Shown here: one piece after another, positions 1 through 9,519 of the stretch
Numbering within the stretch: the first letter of the stretch is position 1
Layout of the letters: every line of letters starts with the position of its first letter
Assembly (NCBI GenBank): GCA_001799715.1
Contig: MGTZ01000007.1
Span: forward strand, 60,162 to 124,161
Reading direction: 5' to 3'
DNA: 64,000 nt
DNA from: Elusimicrobia bacterium GWB2_63_16
Lineage (GTDB): Bacteria; Elusimicrobiota; Elusimicrobia; Elusimicrobiales; UBA9959
Made by a program: the position numbers and the translations under genes
Notes under the pieces: generated by a model
What the model was told of the DNA's origin: nothing
What the model saw: the letters and a program-made list of their open reading frames with translations, nothing else
Databases searched by the model: none

Positions 1-932
1 CCTACCGCGCCGGCCTGCCGCTGGTCAACATGGAATTCGTGCAGTTCCACCCCACCTGCCTCTACCACCCGCAGGCCAAGTCCTTCCTGATCTCCGAGGC
101 GCTGCGCGGCGAGGGCGGCATATTGCGCGACGCCGACGGGCGCGCCTTCATGAAGGACTATTCCCGCTATCAGGAGCTGGCGCCGCGCGACATCGTGGCG
201 CGGGCCATAGACTCCGAGCTCAAGCGCACCGGCGCCGACCACGTCTACCTGGACATGACGCACCTCAAGCCGGCCTTCCTGCGGCGCCGCTTTCCGATGA
301 TACACGCCAAATGCCTGGCGCTTGGCATCGATATGACGCGGGCCCCTATCCCCGTGGTGCCGGCGGCCCACTTCTTCTGCGGCGGCATCGGTACCGACGA
401 CCATGGCCGCACCGCCATGCCCGGCCTTTACGCCGTCGGCGAGGTGGCGCATACCGGCCTGCACGGCGCCAACCGCCTGGCCTCCAACTCGCTGCTCGAG
501 GCCTGCGTCTTCGCCCACAGGGCGGCGCAAGCCGTAAAAGGGGACCGCGTAGCCCGCCGCCCCTCCGGCCGGCCGCTGCACTGGACCACCGGCAACGCGC
601 GCCCCTCCGACGAGGCAGTCATCATCAAGCATAACTGGGACGAGATCCGCACGCTGATGTGGAACTACGTGGGCATAGTGCGCAGCGACAAGCGCCTGGC
701 CCGGGCCAGCGCCCGCGTGAAGGTGATCTCCGCCGAGATCGTGAAATATTACTGGGACTTCCTGCCCACCCGCGACCTGCTGGAACTGCGCAACATCGCC
801 TGCCTCGCCGACGTCATCATCCGCTCCGCCCGCTCCCGCAAGGAGAGCCGGGGCCTGCACTACACGGTGGACTACCCGGCGGCCTCGCCGAAGTTCGCCA
901 GGCCCACGGTCATAGACCGCTACGGCCGGTAA
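1..932 (+). CDS. nadB: L-aspartate oxidase, 5'-truncated by window edge
   Basis: FAD-dependent enzyme that oxidises L-aspartate to iminoaspartate, the first step of de novo NAD synthesis in the cytoplasm. The reading frame is open from base 3 (codons [10 protein letters not shown]...) and runs into the track ORF at 30, so the gene starts outside the window and only the C-terminal ~310 residues are present. Seen motifs are EFVQFHPT, the capping-domain RDIVARAI segment, [10 protein letters not shown] and [22 protein letters not shown], which distinguish NadB from the related succinate dehydrogenase flavoproteins. The C-terminal helical domain is complete. It ends 21 bp before uvrA on the same strand, so the two may be co-transcribed, though they are functionally unrelated. 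Confidence 0.93.
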   Translation, partial: YRAGLPLVNMEFVQFHPTCLYHPQAKSFLISEALRGEGGILRDADGRAFMKDYSRYQELAPRDIVARAIDSELKRTGADHVYLDMTHLKPAFLRRRFPMIHAKCLALGIDMTRAPIPVVPAAHFFCGGIGTDDHGRTAMPGLYAVGEVAHTGLHGANRLASNSLLEACVFAHRAAQAVKGDRVARRPSGRPLHWTTGNARPSDEAVIIKHNWDEIRTLMWNYVGIVRSDKRLARASARVKVISAEIVKYYWDFLPTRDLLELRNIACLADVIIRSARSRKESRGLHYTVDYPAASPKFARPTVIDRYGR

Positions 933-953
933 GCGGCCGGGGCCGCCATTCTT

Positions 954-3770
954 ATGGACAAGATCATCATCAACGGCGCGCGTTCGCACAACCTCAAGAA
1001 CTTAAGCCTCGAACTGCCCAAGAACAAGCTGGTGGTGATCACCGGCCTGTCGGGATCGGGCAAAAGCACCCTGGCCTTCGATACGGTCTACGCCGAGGGC
1101 CAGCGCCGCTACGTGGAATCCCTCTCGGCCTACGCCCGGCAGTTCCTGGAGCAGATGGACAAGCCCGACGTGGATTCGATAGAGGGCCTTTCCCCGGCCA
1201 TCGCCATCCAGCAGCACCACCCCTCCAAGAACCCCCGCTCCACCGTGGGCACCGTCACCGAGATCTACGATTACCTGCGCCTCCTGTTCGCCAAGGCCGG
1301 GCGCCCCTTCTGCCCCTCCTGCCATAAGCCCATCAAGGCCTGGTCGGCCCAGGGCATCACCGCGGAGATCGCGGCCAAGTACGCGGGCCGCAAGGTGCGG
1401 CTCTTCGCCCCGCTGATACGCGGCCGCAGCGGCACCTACGAGGAATTGTTCGCCCGCCTGAAGAAGGCCGGCTTCGCCAAGGTCAAGGTGGACGACAAGG
1501 TGTTCTCCCTGGAGACGCCCCCGGACCTGAAGCGCTACGTGAAGCACGACATAGATCTCTTTGTGGACGAGTTCACCGTCTCCGCCGGCGACCGCGAGCG
1601 CCTCAGCGAGGCCGTGGAGCTGGCGCTGGGGCAGTCCAAGGGCCTGCTCTCGGCCGAAGAGCCCGGTAAACCGGCCGACCTCTACAGCGAGAAGAACGCC
1701 TGCCCGTCCTGCGGCATCAGCTTCCCCGAACTGGAGCCGCGCCTGTTCTCGTTCAATTCCCCCCACGGCGCCTGCCCCGAATGCGACGGCCTGGGCATAA
1801 AGATAGAGATAGACCCCGACCTGGTGGTGCCGGACAAGACCAAGTCCGTCAACGACGGGGCGCTGGAGGCCTGGGCCAACCCCGTCACCACGCGCACCCA
1901 CCGCTGGAAAGGCTCCTGGTCCGGCTACTACGCGGACATGCTCAAGACCGCCGCCGAGGCCAACGGCATAGACCTGGACAAGCCGTGGAAGGACCTGCCC
2001 AAGGCCCACCGCGACATGCTGTTCAACGGCGCCGGGGATTTCGAAGGCGTGATCACCAACCTCAAGCGCCGGCACACGGAGAGCGAGTCCGATTTCGTAA
2101 AGGAAGAGATCTATACCAAGTTCATGCAGGAGACGGTCTGCCCTTCGTGCAAAGGACTGCGCCTCAAGCCCGAGGCCCTGAGCGTGATCGTGGACGGCAG
2201 GAACATAGCCCAGATGGCCGCGCTGCCCATAGCCGCCGCCCTGAAGGCCATGACCGCCCCCGACCTGAGCGCCACGGAGCGGACCATCGCCCGCCTTATC
2301 CTCAAGGAAATAAATTCCCGCCTGAACTTCCTCAACGACGTCGGCCTGGGCTACATCTCCATGGACCGCCGCTCCGAAACCCTGTCCGGCGGCGAGGCCC
2401 AGCGCATACAGCTGGCCACACAGATAGGCTCCGGCCTGACCGGCGTGCTGTACGTGCTCGACGAGCCCACCATCGGTCTGCACCAGCGCGACAACGCCAA
2501 GCTCATCGGCACCCTCAAGGCGCTGCGCGACATCGGCAATACGCTGCTGGTGGTAGAGCACGACGAGGCCGTCATCCGCGGCGCCGACCACATAGTGGAC
2601 CTCGGCCCCGGCGCGGGCCTGGCCGGCGGCTATATAGTGGCGCAGGGCACCCCCGAGGAGATAGTAAAGAACCCCAAGTCCGTCACCGGCCCCTACCTGA
2701 GCGGGGCGCGCTCCACCACGCTCAGGCGCGAACCGCGGGCCCACTCCGGCAAGTTCCTGGAATTCACGGGGGCGAAGCAGTTCAATCTCAAGGACATCGA
2801 CGTCAAGATCCCGCTGGGACTGTTCGTCAGCATCTGCGGCGTGTCCGGCTCCGGCAAATCAACGCTGCTCTACGAGATCGTGTACAAGGCGCTGGCGCGC
2901 GAGCTCTACAAGTCCAAGGAGACGCCCGGCGCCTTCCGCGCCATGAAGGGCGCCTCCGGCATAGACAAGGTCATCATCGTAGACCAGTCCCCCATCGGCC
3001 GCACGCCGCGCTCCAACCCGTCCACTTACAGCGGCGTGTTCAACCATATCCGCGACCTGTTCGCGGCGCTGCCCGAGGCCAAGCGGCGCGGCTACGAGCC
3101 GGGGCGCTTCTCGTTCAACGTCAAGGGCGGCCGCTGCGAAGCCTGCCAGGGCGACGGCACCATCAAGATCCAGATGCAGTTCCTGCCCGACGTCTACGTG
3201 AAGTGCGAGGAATGCGGCGGCCACCGGTTCAACGAGGACACCCTGGCCGTTAAGTTCAAGGGCAGGAGCATCGCCGACGTGCTGGCGCTGTCCGTGGGCG
3301 AGGCCGCGGAACTGTTCGCCGACATCCCGCGCATCGCCAAGATCCTGTCCACGCTCAGCGAAGTGGGGCTGGACTACCTGAAACTGGGCCAGAGCGCCAC
3401 CACCCTCTCCGGCGGCGAGGCCCAGCGCCTCAAGCTGGCCGAGCAGCTGGCGCGCCGCGCCACCGGCCGCACCCTGTACATCCTCGACGAGCCCACCACC
3501 GGCCTGCACTTCGCCGACGTGGAGAAGCTGCTGAAAGTGCTGCACCGCCTCTCCGAAGCGGGCAACACCGTGCTGGTCATCGAGCATAACCTCGACGTGA
3601 TCGCCGCCTCCGACTGGCTTATAGAGCTGGGCCCCGAGGGCGGCGACGCCGGCGGCCGGCTGGTCTACTCCGGCCCGGTGGCCGACGTGGTGAAGGCGCG
3701 CGGCTCGCATACCGGTTTCTACCTTAAGGAGCACCTGGGCGGCCTGAAGAAAAAGGCCGCCGCCCGCTGA
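954..3770 (+). CDS. uvrA: UvrABC excinuclease subunit A
   Basis: Damage-recognition ATPase of nucleotide excision repair; dimerises, loads UvrB on lesions and acts in the cytoplasm on DNA. The 938 residues match the usual full length (~940). Two ABC modules are visible: an N-terminal Walker [10 protein letters not shown] and a second VSGSGKST, with signatures [13 protein letters not shown] and [13 protein letters not shown] each followed by LDEPT. Zinc-binding Cys pairs lie in CPSCGISF...CPECDG and in CEACQGDG...CEECGG. The start ATG follows nadB by 21 bp without a strong ribosome-binding site. The TGA stop overlaps the next gene's ATG by one base, suggesting translational coupling with the glycosyltransferase downstream. 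Confidence 0.97.
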   Translation: MDKIIINGARSHNLKNLSLELPKNKLVVITGLSGSGKSTLAFDTVYAEGQRRYVESLSAYARQFLEQMDKPDVDSIEGLSPAIAIQQHHPSKNPRSTVGTVTEIYDYLRLLFAKAGRPFCPSCHKPIKAWSAQGITAEIAAKYAGRKVRLFAPLIRGRSGTYEELFARLKKAGFAKVKVDDKVFSLETPPDLKRYVKHDIDLFVDEFTVSAGDRERLSEAVELALGQSKGLLSAEEPGKPADLYSEKNACPSCGISFPELEPRLFSFNSPHGACPECDGLGIKIEIDPDLVVPDKTKSVNDGALEAWANPVTTRTHRWKGSWSGYYADMLKTAAEANGIDLDKPWKDLPKAHRDMLFNGAGDFEGVITNLKRRHTESESDFVKEEIYTKFMQETVCPSCKGLRLKPEALSVIVDGRNIAQMAALPIAAALKAMTAPDLSATERTIARLILKEINSRLNFLNDVGLGYISMDRRSETLSGGEAQRIQLATQIGSGLTGVLYVLDEPTIGLHQRDNAKLIGTLKALRDIGNTLLVVEHDEAVIRGADHIVDLGPGAGLAGGYIVAQGTPEEIVKNPKSVTGPYLSGARSTTLRREPRAHSGKFLEFTGAKQFNLKDIDVKIPLGLFVSICGVSGSGKSTLLYEIVYKALARELYKSKETPGAFRAMKGASGIDKVIIVDQSPIGRTPRSNPSTYSGVFNHIRDLFAALPEAKRRGYEPGRFSFNVKGGRCEACQGDGTIKIQMQFLPDVYVKCEECGGHRFNEDTLAVKFKGRSIADVLALSVGEAAELFADIPRIAKILSTLSEVGLDYLKLGQSATTLSGGEAQRLKLAEQLARRATGRTLYILDEPTTGLHFADVEKLLKVLHRLSEAGNTVLVIEHNLDVIAASDWLIELGPEGGDAGGRLVYSGPVADVVKARGSHTGFYLKEHLGGLKKKAAAR

Positions 3771-4984
3771 TGACCGCCCCCGCCCCCTCCGAGCCCCGCC
3801 GCAGGGTACTGCTGGTAGCCCCGCGCTTCCCCTTCCCGTCGCTCAGCGGCGGCGAAAAGTGGACGGCCTCGCTCGCGCGCGGCCTGGCGCGGCGGCACGA
3901 AGTCTCGCTGTTCTCCTTCGCGGTGCGCGGAGCCGAGGCGCAGCAGACGGCGCTCGCCATGAGCCTGGAGGGCCGGGAGCTGAACAAGGTCTACCTGCTG
4001 CCCAGGCCGGCGTCCGCCGCCGGGCAGGGCCTGCCGCTGCTGCCGGCCATGTACTGGTCCCCTGAAGCGGCGGAGCGCCTGGCCGAGGCCGCCGCGGAGA
4101 CGCGGGCCGAGGTGGTGCACATACTCTTCTCGGAGATGGCCTGCTACGCCGCGGCCCTCCCCCCCGCCCTGCCCGCAGTCTACACCGAGATAGACTCAAG
4201 CTACCTCTACCCGTGGAAGTATTACCTGCGCGAGACGGCCGGCCTGCAGGGCTATCTGATGCTCCGCGAGTTCTTCAGGGGCAGGGCATACGCCCGCCGC
4301 CATTACGGCCGCTTCGCGGCGGCCACGGCCATCACCGCCAGCGACGGCGCGGATATACAGCCTTACCTGCGCTCCCCGCTGGCCGCCGTAACGCCCAACG
4401 CGGTGGGTCCGGAGGAGTTCGCCCCCGCCGCGCCCCCCGAGCGCAAGGACGGGGAGATCCTTTTCGTGGGCCATTACCCGCATTACCCCAACGAGGACGC
4501 AGCCCTGCGGCTGGCCCGGCGCATCTTCCCGCTGGTCAAGGCGGAGCGCCCCGACGCCACGCTAGTCCTGGCCGGCTCCTGTCCCACGGCCGTAGTCAAA
4601 GCCCTCGCCGGGGCCTACACTGCCGTGCCAGGCACGGTTGCAGACCTGAGGCCCGCCCTGTGGCGCGCGCAGGTCTTCGCCGCCCCGGTGCGCTACGGCC
4701 TGGGCGCCAAAGGCAAGATCCTCGAGGCTTTCGCCGCCGGCCTGCCGGTAGTCGCCTCCCGCGAGGCCGCCGCCGGCATAGAGGGCGCGATAGACGGCGA
4801 ACACCTGCTCGCCGCCGCATCTGACCGGGAGTTCGCGGCAGCCGCGGCCCGCCTGCTGGGCGACCCGGCCCTGCGCGGGCGCCTCGCCGCCGCCGCGCTA
4901 GACCTGGTAAAGAAAAGATTCTCTTTCTCTGATGTGGTCTCGTCGGTCAGCGGCGTCTACGCCAAGGTGCTCGATGGCCGTTAA
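3770..4984 (+). CDS. GT4-family glycosyltransferase
   Basis: Predicted retaining glycosyltransferase with GT-B fold (404 aa), probably transferring a sugar to a cell-surface glycan or lipid. The N-terminal half opens with a LLVAPRFPFPSLSGGEKW strand-loop typical of GT4 enzymes that form the acceptor site. The C-terminal Rossmann half contains ILFVGHYPHYPNEDA, the APVRYGLGAKGKILEAFAAGLPVVAS donor-binding segment with its E-x7-E-like region, and ends in a helical tail. It resembles the PEP-CTERM/exopolysaccharide-associated GT4 group, but the sugar cannot be told from sequence. It starts inside the uvrA stop codon and its end overlaps the following radical SAM gene by 11 bp, so these genes form one transcription unit. 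Confidence 0.85.
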   Translation: MTAPAPSEPRRRVLLVAPRFPFPSLSGGEKWTASLARGLARRHEVSLFSFAVRGAEAQQTALAMSLEGRELNKVYLLPRPASAAGQGLPLLPAMYWSPEAAERLAEAAAETRAEVVHILFSEMACYAAALPPALPAVYTEIDSSYLYPWKYYLRETAGLQGYLMLREFFRGRAYARRHYGRFAAATAITASDGADIQPYLRSPLAAVTPNAVGPEEFAPAAPPERKDGEILFVGHYPHYPNEDAALRLARRIFPLVKAERPDATLVLAGSCPTAVVKALAGAYTAVPGTVADLRPALWRAQVFAAPVRYGLGAKGKILEAFAAGLPVVASREAAAGIEGAIDGEHLLAAASDREFAAAAARLLGDPALRGRLAAAALDLVKKRFSFSDVVSSVSGVYAKVLDGR

Positions 4985-5852
4985 TTCGCTGCATATTGAG
5001 CTGCTGCACGCCTGCCCGCTCTCCTGCGCGGCCTGCGACCACAGACTGCGCGGCGGGGCCAGGCTGCCGCGCGCCGCGCTGGACGCGGTACTGCGCGACC
5101 CCGCTTTCTCGGGCCTGCGGCTGGCCTCTTTCTCCGGCGGAGAGCCGCTGCTCTACCCGGGCCTGGCAAAAGTCCTCACCGCGGCGGCGCGGGCCTGGCC
5201 GGACGCCGCCCTGGTGCTGCTCACCTCGCTGTACCTGCCGGGCAAGGCCCTCTCCCTGCTGCGCCGGCTGCCGCCCGCCGTGCTGCGCCGTCTGCATATA
5301 GGTTCCTCGCTGGACGGGCCCGGTCCCGTTCACGACGCCCTGCGCGGCCGCCCCGGGGCTTTCGCCGCCCTGCGGATGGCCCTGGCGAAAATCAAGCGGG
5401 AGTTCCCCGGAGTTTCCGCGGGCCTGACCTTTACCGCCACCAGCCGCAACGCCGCCGTCTTCCACGAAACCTGGAACGAGGCCCGGGCCATGGGAGTACC
5501 GCTCGGAGTCCAGTTCCTGGTCCCCAACGACAACACCGCCGGATTGGAGCTGGACGCGGCTGCGCGCAAGGCCCTCTCCGCCGGGCTGCGCCGGGCGCTG
5601 GAGGCAACCGCGTCCGCTTCCCCCCAGGCCGCCGACCTGCGCCAGGCCCTCGGTTTTCTCGGCGGCGGCCCCACGGCGGCCTGCGGCGCCGGCGTCACCT
5701 TCCTGATGCTGGCCCCCGAGGGAGAGTTCTACCTTTGCCCTTTCCACAAGGAGATCAAGGCCCCGCTGAACGCCCCCGGCGCCCTGCGCCCCCCGGCCGC
5801 CGGCTACCGCGGCAGGTTCTGCGCGGAATGCTTCCTGCGCTGCGCCCAGTGA
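4974..5852 (+). CDS. Small radical SAM protein with C-terminal cysteines
   Basis: Predicted radical S-adenosylmethionine enzyme of 292 aa. The track ORF begins at 4932, but the ATG at 4974 (MAVNSLHIELLHACPLSC) is preferred: it gives a typical N-terminus and the upstream 14 residues lie wholly inside the glycosyltransferase gene. The 4Fe-4S motif CPLSCAAC (CxxxCxxC) is followed by the SFSGGEPLLYPG SAM-binding segment. Near the C-terminus LCPF and FCAECFLRC give further cysteines, resembling a SPASM/Twitch-type auxiliary cluster region. Substrate unknown. The gene ends the plus-strand run and is followed by a perfect hairpin. It could serve the neighbouring glycan gene or the isoprenoid block beyond, but nothing in the sequence decides this. 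Confidence 0.82.
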   Translation: MAVNSLHIELLHACPLSCAACDHRLRGGARLPRAALDAVLRDPAFSGLRLASFSGGEPLLYPGLAKVLTAAARAWPDAALVLLTSLYLPGKALSLLRRLPPAVLRRLHIGSSLDGPGPVHDALRGRPGAFAALRMALAKIKREFPGVSAGLTFTATSRNAAVFHETWNEARAMGVPLGVQFLVPNDNTAGLELDAAARKALSAGLRRALEATASASPQAADLRQALGFLGGGPTAACGAGVTFLMLAPEGEFYLCPFHKEIKAPLNAPGALRPPAAGYRGRFCAECFLRCAQ

Positions 5853-5870
5853 ACTTGCCCACCAATTAAA

Positions 5871-5892
5871 GATCCCCGGCCAACCGGGGATC
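5871..5892. terminator. Perfect hairpin between convergent genes
   Basis: GATCCCCGG, loop CCAA, CCGGGGATC: a 9-bp perfect stem in the 74-bp gap between two convergent genes. There is no strong T-run on either side (AATTAAA lies on the left), so it may be a weak bidirectional terminator or an mRNA-end stabiliser. Confidence 0.6.
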
Positions 5893-5926
5893 TGCGAAGG
5901 ACCTGTTCAGTTAAGACTGGGCAAGG

Positions 5927-7351
5927 TCAGGCGGCCGGCTTGCCTTTTCGCCGAAAGCGGTCTAAAAACAAAGCCATGAAGCCGCGCTCCTGCCCGAGCG
6001 GGCTGTAGAGGTTGATGGCGTCCCTGCGCAGATGCGCGATGAACATGATGGGGAGGTTCCAGAGGAATTCCGCCCACCAGGCCTTCTTCCAATGGGAGGG
6101 CAACCGGCGCAGGATGGACGGCAGGGAATAGAACTTCTTGTAATACTTCATGTAGCCGCGGAAGAATTCCTCGTCGGTCAGGTCGGGCCCGGACATTTTG
6201 TAATCGGGGTAGGCGCCTGGCTTATAAAGCCACCAGCGCGGCCGCCGGAGCAGGCCTTTCTCCAGCAGTTCGCGGTAGGTGCGCGTGCCGGGCAGCGGCG
6301 TCAGCGCCCACCAGGCGGTATAGGGCACCTTCGCGCTTGTGAGGAACTCGTAGACCCGCCTGAACTGGCCCGGCGAGCCGGTGCCGGGCTGGAACACCAT
6401 GCTGGCCAGTACGGAAATGCCATGACGGGAAAAAGCGGCCAGCTGCCGCCGGTACTGGTCCGTCCTGTTGAAAGACTTGTTGAACTCCGAAAGCGTCTCG
6501 TCGCAGAGGGCCTCCATGCCCACCGTGATAGAGCGGCAGCCGCTGCGCTCGGCCAGCTCCAGCAGTTCCTCGTCGTCGGCGCAGTCCATGGTGGCGTTGC
6601 CCGCCCACACCACCTTGAGCGGGATTAGCGCCCGCAGCAGCTCTTTGGCCCGGGCCGGGTCGCCGAAAAGATTATTATCGGCGAAGGAGCAGCCGCGCGC
6701 GCCGAGCGCCTTTATCTCCGCTATCACCTCGGGCACCGGCCTCACCCTGTAGCCCGCGCCCAGGAAAGGGGTGACGGAACAGAAAGAGCAGTTATGGGGG
6801 CAGCCGCGCGAGGTTTCTATCGAGTAAGTGGGCAGCGGGATGATCCTGGAGAGGAGGGGGCCGCCGCGCGAAGTGTAATAAAGTTTTTTATCTATCAGGT
6901 CGTAGCGCGGCACGGGCCAGCCCGCCATGGACGGGCGCGGCAGGCCTTTATAGGTCTTCTGCGGCGCGCCGGCGCGGAGATCTTCGATGAAGCGCGGCCA
7001 GGTCTCCTCAGCCTCCCCCACGATCACCGTGTCGGCGTGGGCGAGCGCCTCTTCGGGCTCCATGCTGACATGGATGCCGCCCATCACCACGTACGCCCCG
7101 CGGCGGCGGAACTCGTCGGCTATGTCGTAGGCCCGCGCTATGGACTTGGTATAGCCGGTGATGCCGACGAGGTCGGGCCCCGAGGCGTAATCGATCTCCT
7201 GCAGCATGTCGATGCAGATCTCCACCTGGTCGCGGGGCGGGACCAGGGCCGCGAGGCAGGGCAGGGTATTGGCCGGGGTAAAGCCGACGCGCGTCTTGTC
7301 CACGCTGCCGTCGCTGCGGTACCTGGCGGGCTCAATTAGCAAAATTTTCAT
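5927..7351 (-). CDS. B12-binding radical SAM enzyme (HpnJ/HpnR-like)
   Basis: Predicted cobalamin-dependent radical SAM enzyme (474 aa). The N-terminal ~140 residues form a B12-binding Rossmann domain (MKILLIEPARYRSDG... through VVMGGIHVSMEPEEAL and ADTVIVGEAEETW). The radical SAM core carries SRGCPHNCSFCSVT (CxxxCxxC), followed by a C-terminal region resembling DUF4070, as in hopanoid-modifying HpnJ and HpnR. Family members do methylations or ring rearrangements on lipids and natural products. It is the last gene of a minus-strand run (UbiA-like, radical SAM, this gene) with a 36-bp gap to the next upstream gene. Together with the prenyl synthases nearby this suggests isoprenoid tailoring, but the substrate is not identifiable. 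Confidence 0.85.
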   Translation of the reverse strand: MKILLIEPARYRSDGSVDKTRVGFTPANTLPCLAALVPPRDQVEICIDMLQEIDYASGPDLVGITGYTKSIARAYDIADEFRRRGAYVVMGGIHVSMEPEEALAHADTVIVGEAEETWPRFIEDLRAGAPQKTYKGLPRPSMAGWPVPRYDLIDKKLYYTSRGGPLLSRIIPLPTYSIETSRGCPHNCSFCSVTPFLGAGYRVRPVPEVIAEIKALGARGCSFADNNLFGDPARAKELLRALIPLKVVWAGNATMDCADDEELLELAERSGCRSITVGMEALCDETLSEFNKSFNRTDQYRRQLAAFSRHGISVLASMVFQPGTGSPGQFRRVYEFLTSAKVPYTAWWALTPLPGTRTYRELLEKGLLRRPRWWLYKPGAYPDYKMSGPDLTDEEFFRGYMKYYKKFYSLPSILRRLPSHWKKAWWAEFLWNLPIMFIAHLRRDAINLYSPLGQERGFMALFLDRFRRKGKPAA

Positions 7352-7387
7352 CGTTAGCAGGAAGGCTTCGCCGCGCGCCCGCGCGGG

Positions 7388-8401
7388 CTACAGGAAAAAC
7401 CTCGGCTTCTGGTTCCAGATTATTGTTTCGGGCTGTACTATGGCTATAGCCTGCACCCCGCGCCGCAGCCGCCAGGCGTCTGCCGCCGCTACCCCGCGCG
7501 AAAGCAGCAGCGCGGCGGCGGCCGCTCCCTCCCACCAGGCCAGCTTGCGCAGGCGGCCCAGGTAGCGGCCGCGCCAGCTCCGGCTGAGCTCCTGCGAGGC
7601 GGCCAGCAGCGCGGGCGAAATGAACTCTCCCCCCCGGCCGCAGAAAGCGGCGGCCACCGACCATTTATCCACCCCGGTAAAAGGAGACCTGACCGTGCCG
7701 CTGATCTTAAAAGTCTTGTCCTGCGCCGCGAGGGCGGCTATGATGTCGCCCGACTTCACCTCCAGCCCCGCTATGGCCGCCCGCCGCTCCCCGGTCAGGT
7801 CCTCGGGGATCTTGAAAGCGATAAAGATCATCAACTGCACCAGCCCGGAGTTGGCCCGGGCCCAGTCATAGACGGCGCCCGCGGAGGCCAAGTTGGATTT
7901 GTTTACGGTCATGTTGAAATAGCAGGAAAGCCCGCCGGCCGCGCGCACCATTTCCGCGAATCGCTGCCGCAGGGGATTGAGCGCGGCCTCGTCCTTGCCC
8001 GTCCAGCCTTCGCGGTTCTGCAGGGAATCCACGTGCAGACAGACCCCGGCCAGGCCCTCGGCCTTGTACGAGGCCAGCAGGGCAGGGGTCAAGAGCTCGC
8101 CGTTGGTAACCAGGAAGGGGTGGAAGCCGGATTGTTTGATGTAGCGTATCACTTCGGGCAGGTGCGGATAGCAAAGCGGGTCTCCGCCGGCCACGGCGAT
8201 GACGTCGGCGTTGACCTTCTGTTTTATCGCGTCTATTTCGGCCAGCACGGCCCCCAGCGGCTTGTGCTCGCCGGAGTTATTGGTGGAGAAGCAGCCCGTG
8301 CAGCGCATATTGCACTCTTTGGTGGGCTCCAGCCAGGTGATTATCGTGTCCAAGGCGGTCCAGGGAAGGCTGTATTTTAAATCGGCCGGAGGAATACTCA
8401 T
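7388..8401 (-). CDS. Radical SAM protein
   Basis: Predicted radical SAM enzyme of 337 aa. The N-terminal core carries ECNMRCTGCFSTNN, a CxxxCxxC cluster motif (C-N-M-R-C-T-G-C), followed by AVAGGDPLCYPHLPEV, where GGDP replaces the more common GGEP. The barrel continues through FLVTNGELLT and CLHVDSLQ. The C-terminal ~80 residues are rich in Arg and Ala with few cysteines, so a complete SPASM domain is not obvious. It lies 18 bp downstream of the UbiA-like gene and 36 bp upstream of the B12 radical SAM gene on the same strand, which suggests one operon. Resemblance to HpnH-like lipid enzymes is possible but unproven. Confidence 0.8.
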   Translation of the reverse strand: MSIPPADLKYSLPWTALDTIITWLEPTKECNMRCTGCFSTNNSGEHKPLGAVLAEIDAIKQKVNADVIAVAGGDPLCYPHLPEVIRYIKQSGFHPFLVTNGELLTPALLASYKAEGLAGVCLHVDSLQNREGWTGKDEAALNPLRQRFAEMVRAAGGLSCYFNMTVNKSNLASAGAVYDWARANSGLVQLMIFIAFKIPEDLTGERRAAIAGLEVKSGDIIAALAAQDKTFKISGTVRSPFTGVDKWSVAAAFCGRGGEFISPALLAASQELSRSWRGRYLGRLRKLAWWEGAAAAALLLSRGVAAADAWRLRRGVQAIAIVQPETIIWNQKPRFFL

Positions 8402-8419
8402 TGAAGTTGATAGCGTCTC

Positions 8420-9241
8420 TTAATGCAACCTATAGATAAGTACGGCGACCAAATACACGTTGGTAAAACCAAAAACCCACTCATAGTATAGCCGGGCCCG
8501 CGGTTTCAATGTCAGGAAGGAAAAAACTGCCAAGGAGGCAGAGAGAAAGCCCCCTCCGTACTCCCCCTGCACAAGGGAAACCATCGCCGCCGCGGTCAGC
8601 AGGACAATAACAAGCAGCACTGAAGCCGGTACCCCCAGAACGGCCGGGAAGGTCCAAACCCCCGCTTCGCGGTCCCCTGTTACATCTCGGATGTCCGCAA
8701 GAACATTCAGGCAAAAAAGCAGAATGAGGAAATGGATGGAAGACTTCAGTACAGGAATAAAAATGGAGACAGAGAAACCGTATTGGTAAATTACCGGGGC
8801 GAGGATGCCGACAGTCCAGAAATTCAGCATATTCGCCAGCACTTTCAAACCAGGGATAGCCTTAAACCGCTTCGGGAAAAGGCGAGGATCGCTATAAACA
8901 ATCATGACCACTGCCGCGTACATCAGCAGTTGCAGAAAGCCCGCCGCCGCCAGTATATAGACTGGCACGGCCGCCGCCGCCAGCAGGCGCCATGAACTGT
9001 GTCGTACCACCCTGCCTCCGGGGATATTTACCACATCCTCCCTGTTGCGAAAACGCGCGTCGTAGGCATAAATTAATTCATAAAGAGCGAAGAACGACAA
9101 GGCGCAGAGAACGGATCCGGTTGAGATACGACCCGAAACCATGATGGTCGTGTTAAGATAAAGCAGGAACGAAGCCAGCGGCAGCGCCGTGCGGTACCTC
9201 AAGTAAAGGTCCAGTAGACTGTAGCTCATATCTCTTGACAT
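8420..9241 (-). CDS. UbiA-family prenyltransferase-like membrane protein
   Basis: Predicted polytopic membrane protein (about 273 aa from the ATG at 9241; the track start is 9277). UbiA enzymes attach polyprenyl chains to aromatic or other acceptors using two Asp-rich Mg-binding motifs. Here the first motif region reads YDARFRNREDVVNIPGGRVV, a degenerate NDxxDxxxD followed by the usual N-x-P segment. The second reads NVLADIRDVTGDREAGV, a good DxxD-x3-D match. YSDPRLFPKRFK lies between them, as in the family. About eight hydrophobic segments are visible. The first Asp motif lacks its Asn, so activity on a standard acceptor is uncertain. A truncated paralogue of its N-terminus lies immediately upstream. 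Start choice among 9277, 9241 and 9229 is unresolved. Confidence 0.75.
   Translation of the reverse strand: MSRDMSYSLLDLYLRYRTALPLASFLLYLNTTIMVSGRISTGSVLCALSFFALYELIYAYDARFRNREDVVNIPGGRVVRHSSWRLLAAAAVPVYILAAAGFLQLLMYAAVVMIVYSDPRLFPKRFKAIPGLKVLANMLNFWTVGILAPVIYQYGFSVSIFIPVLKSSIHFLILLFCLNVLADIRDVTGDREAGVWTFPAVLGVPASVLLVIVLLTAAAMVSLVQGEYGGGFLSASLAVFSFLTLKPRARLYYEWVFGFTNVYLVAVLIYRLH
9174..9198. repeat. Direct repeat, copy 1 (25 bp)
   Basis: GCCAGCGGCAGCGCCGTGCGGTACC is identical to 9323-9347. This copy encodes part of YRTALPLA in the UbiA-like gene; the repeat reflects duplication of the gene's 5' end. Confidence 0.85.
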
Positions 9242-9282
9242 AATGCCGTTTCCAAGTTGCCGGCGCATTGCTTCCAATTGTA

Positions 9283-9378
9283 CTAAATGCGGTTTGCGGT
9301 ATTGAGATACCGCAGAAAAGCGGCCAGCGGCAGCGCCGTGCGGTACCAGAAAATAATATCCATAAATTCGGCTGTCAT
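9283..9378 (-). pseudogene. Truncated UbiA-like paralogue (31 codons)
   Basis: Reading the minus strand from ATG at 9378 gives a 31-codon ORF whose residues WYRTALPLAAFLRYLNTAN closely parallel RYRTALPLASFLLYLNTTI at the start of the downstream UbiA-like protein. The frame ends in TAG at 9283-9285, just upstream of the intact gene. It is therefore a decapitated duplicate of the UbiA N-terminus, too short for the Asp motifs, and most simply a remnant of a tandem duplication. Translation of the stub cannot be excluded. Confidence 0.7.
9323..9347. repeat. Direct repeat, copy 2 (25 bp)
   Basis: Identical to 9174-9198, 149 bp away in the same orientation; lies in the truncated UbiA-like paralogue. 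Confidence 0.85.
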
Positions 9379-9519
9379 CTCCGTCGCCGGCCCTTTAAGC
9401 CCGCGTTGATTTGGTAATTGTAACAAATACTGTTTATAATTTTAGTCTGCCGCGGCGCGGGCGCCTCAGGCAAGGCTGCGCTCCGCTCCGGCGACAAAAG
9501 AATTAAATATTCCCTTTGA

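Noticed and set aside
1002-2744. 580-aa minus-strand ORF opposite uvrA
   Set aside because: Shadow of uvrA; composition (Gly, Ala, Val, His) follows the reversed codons and no motif is present.
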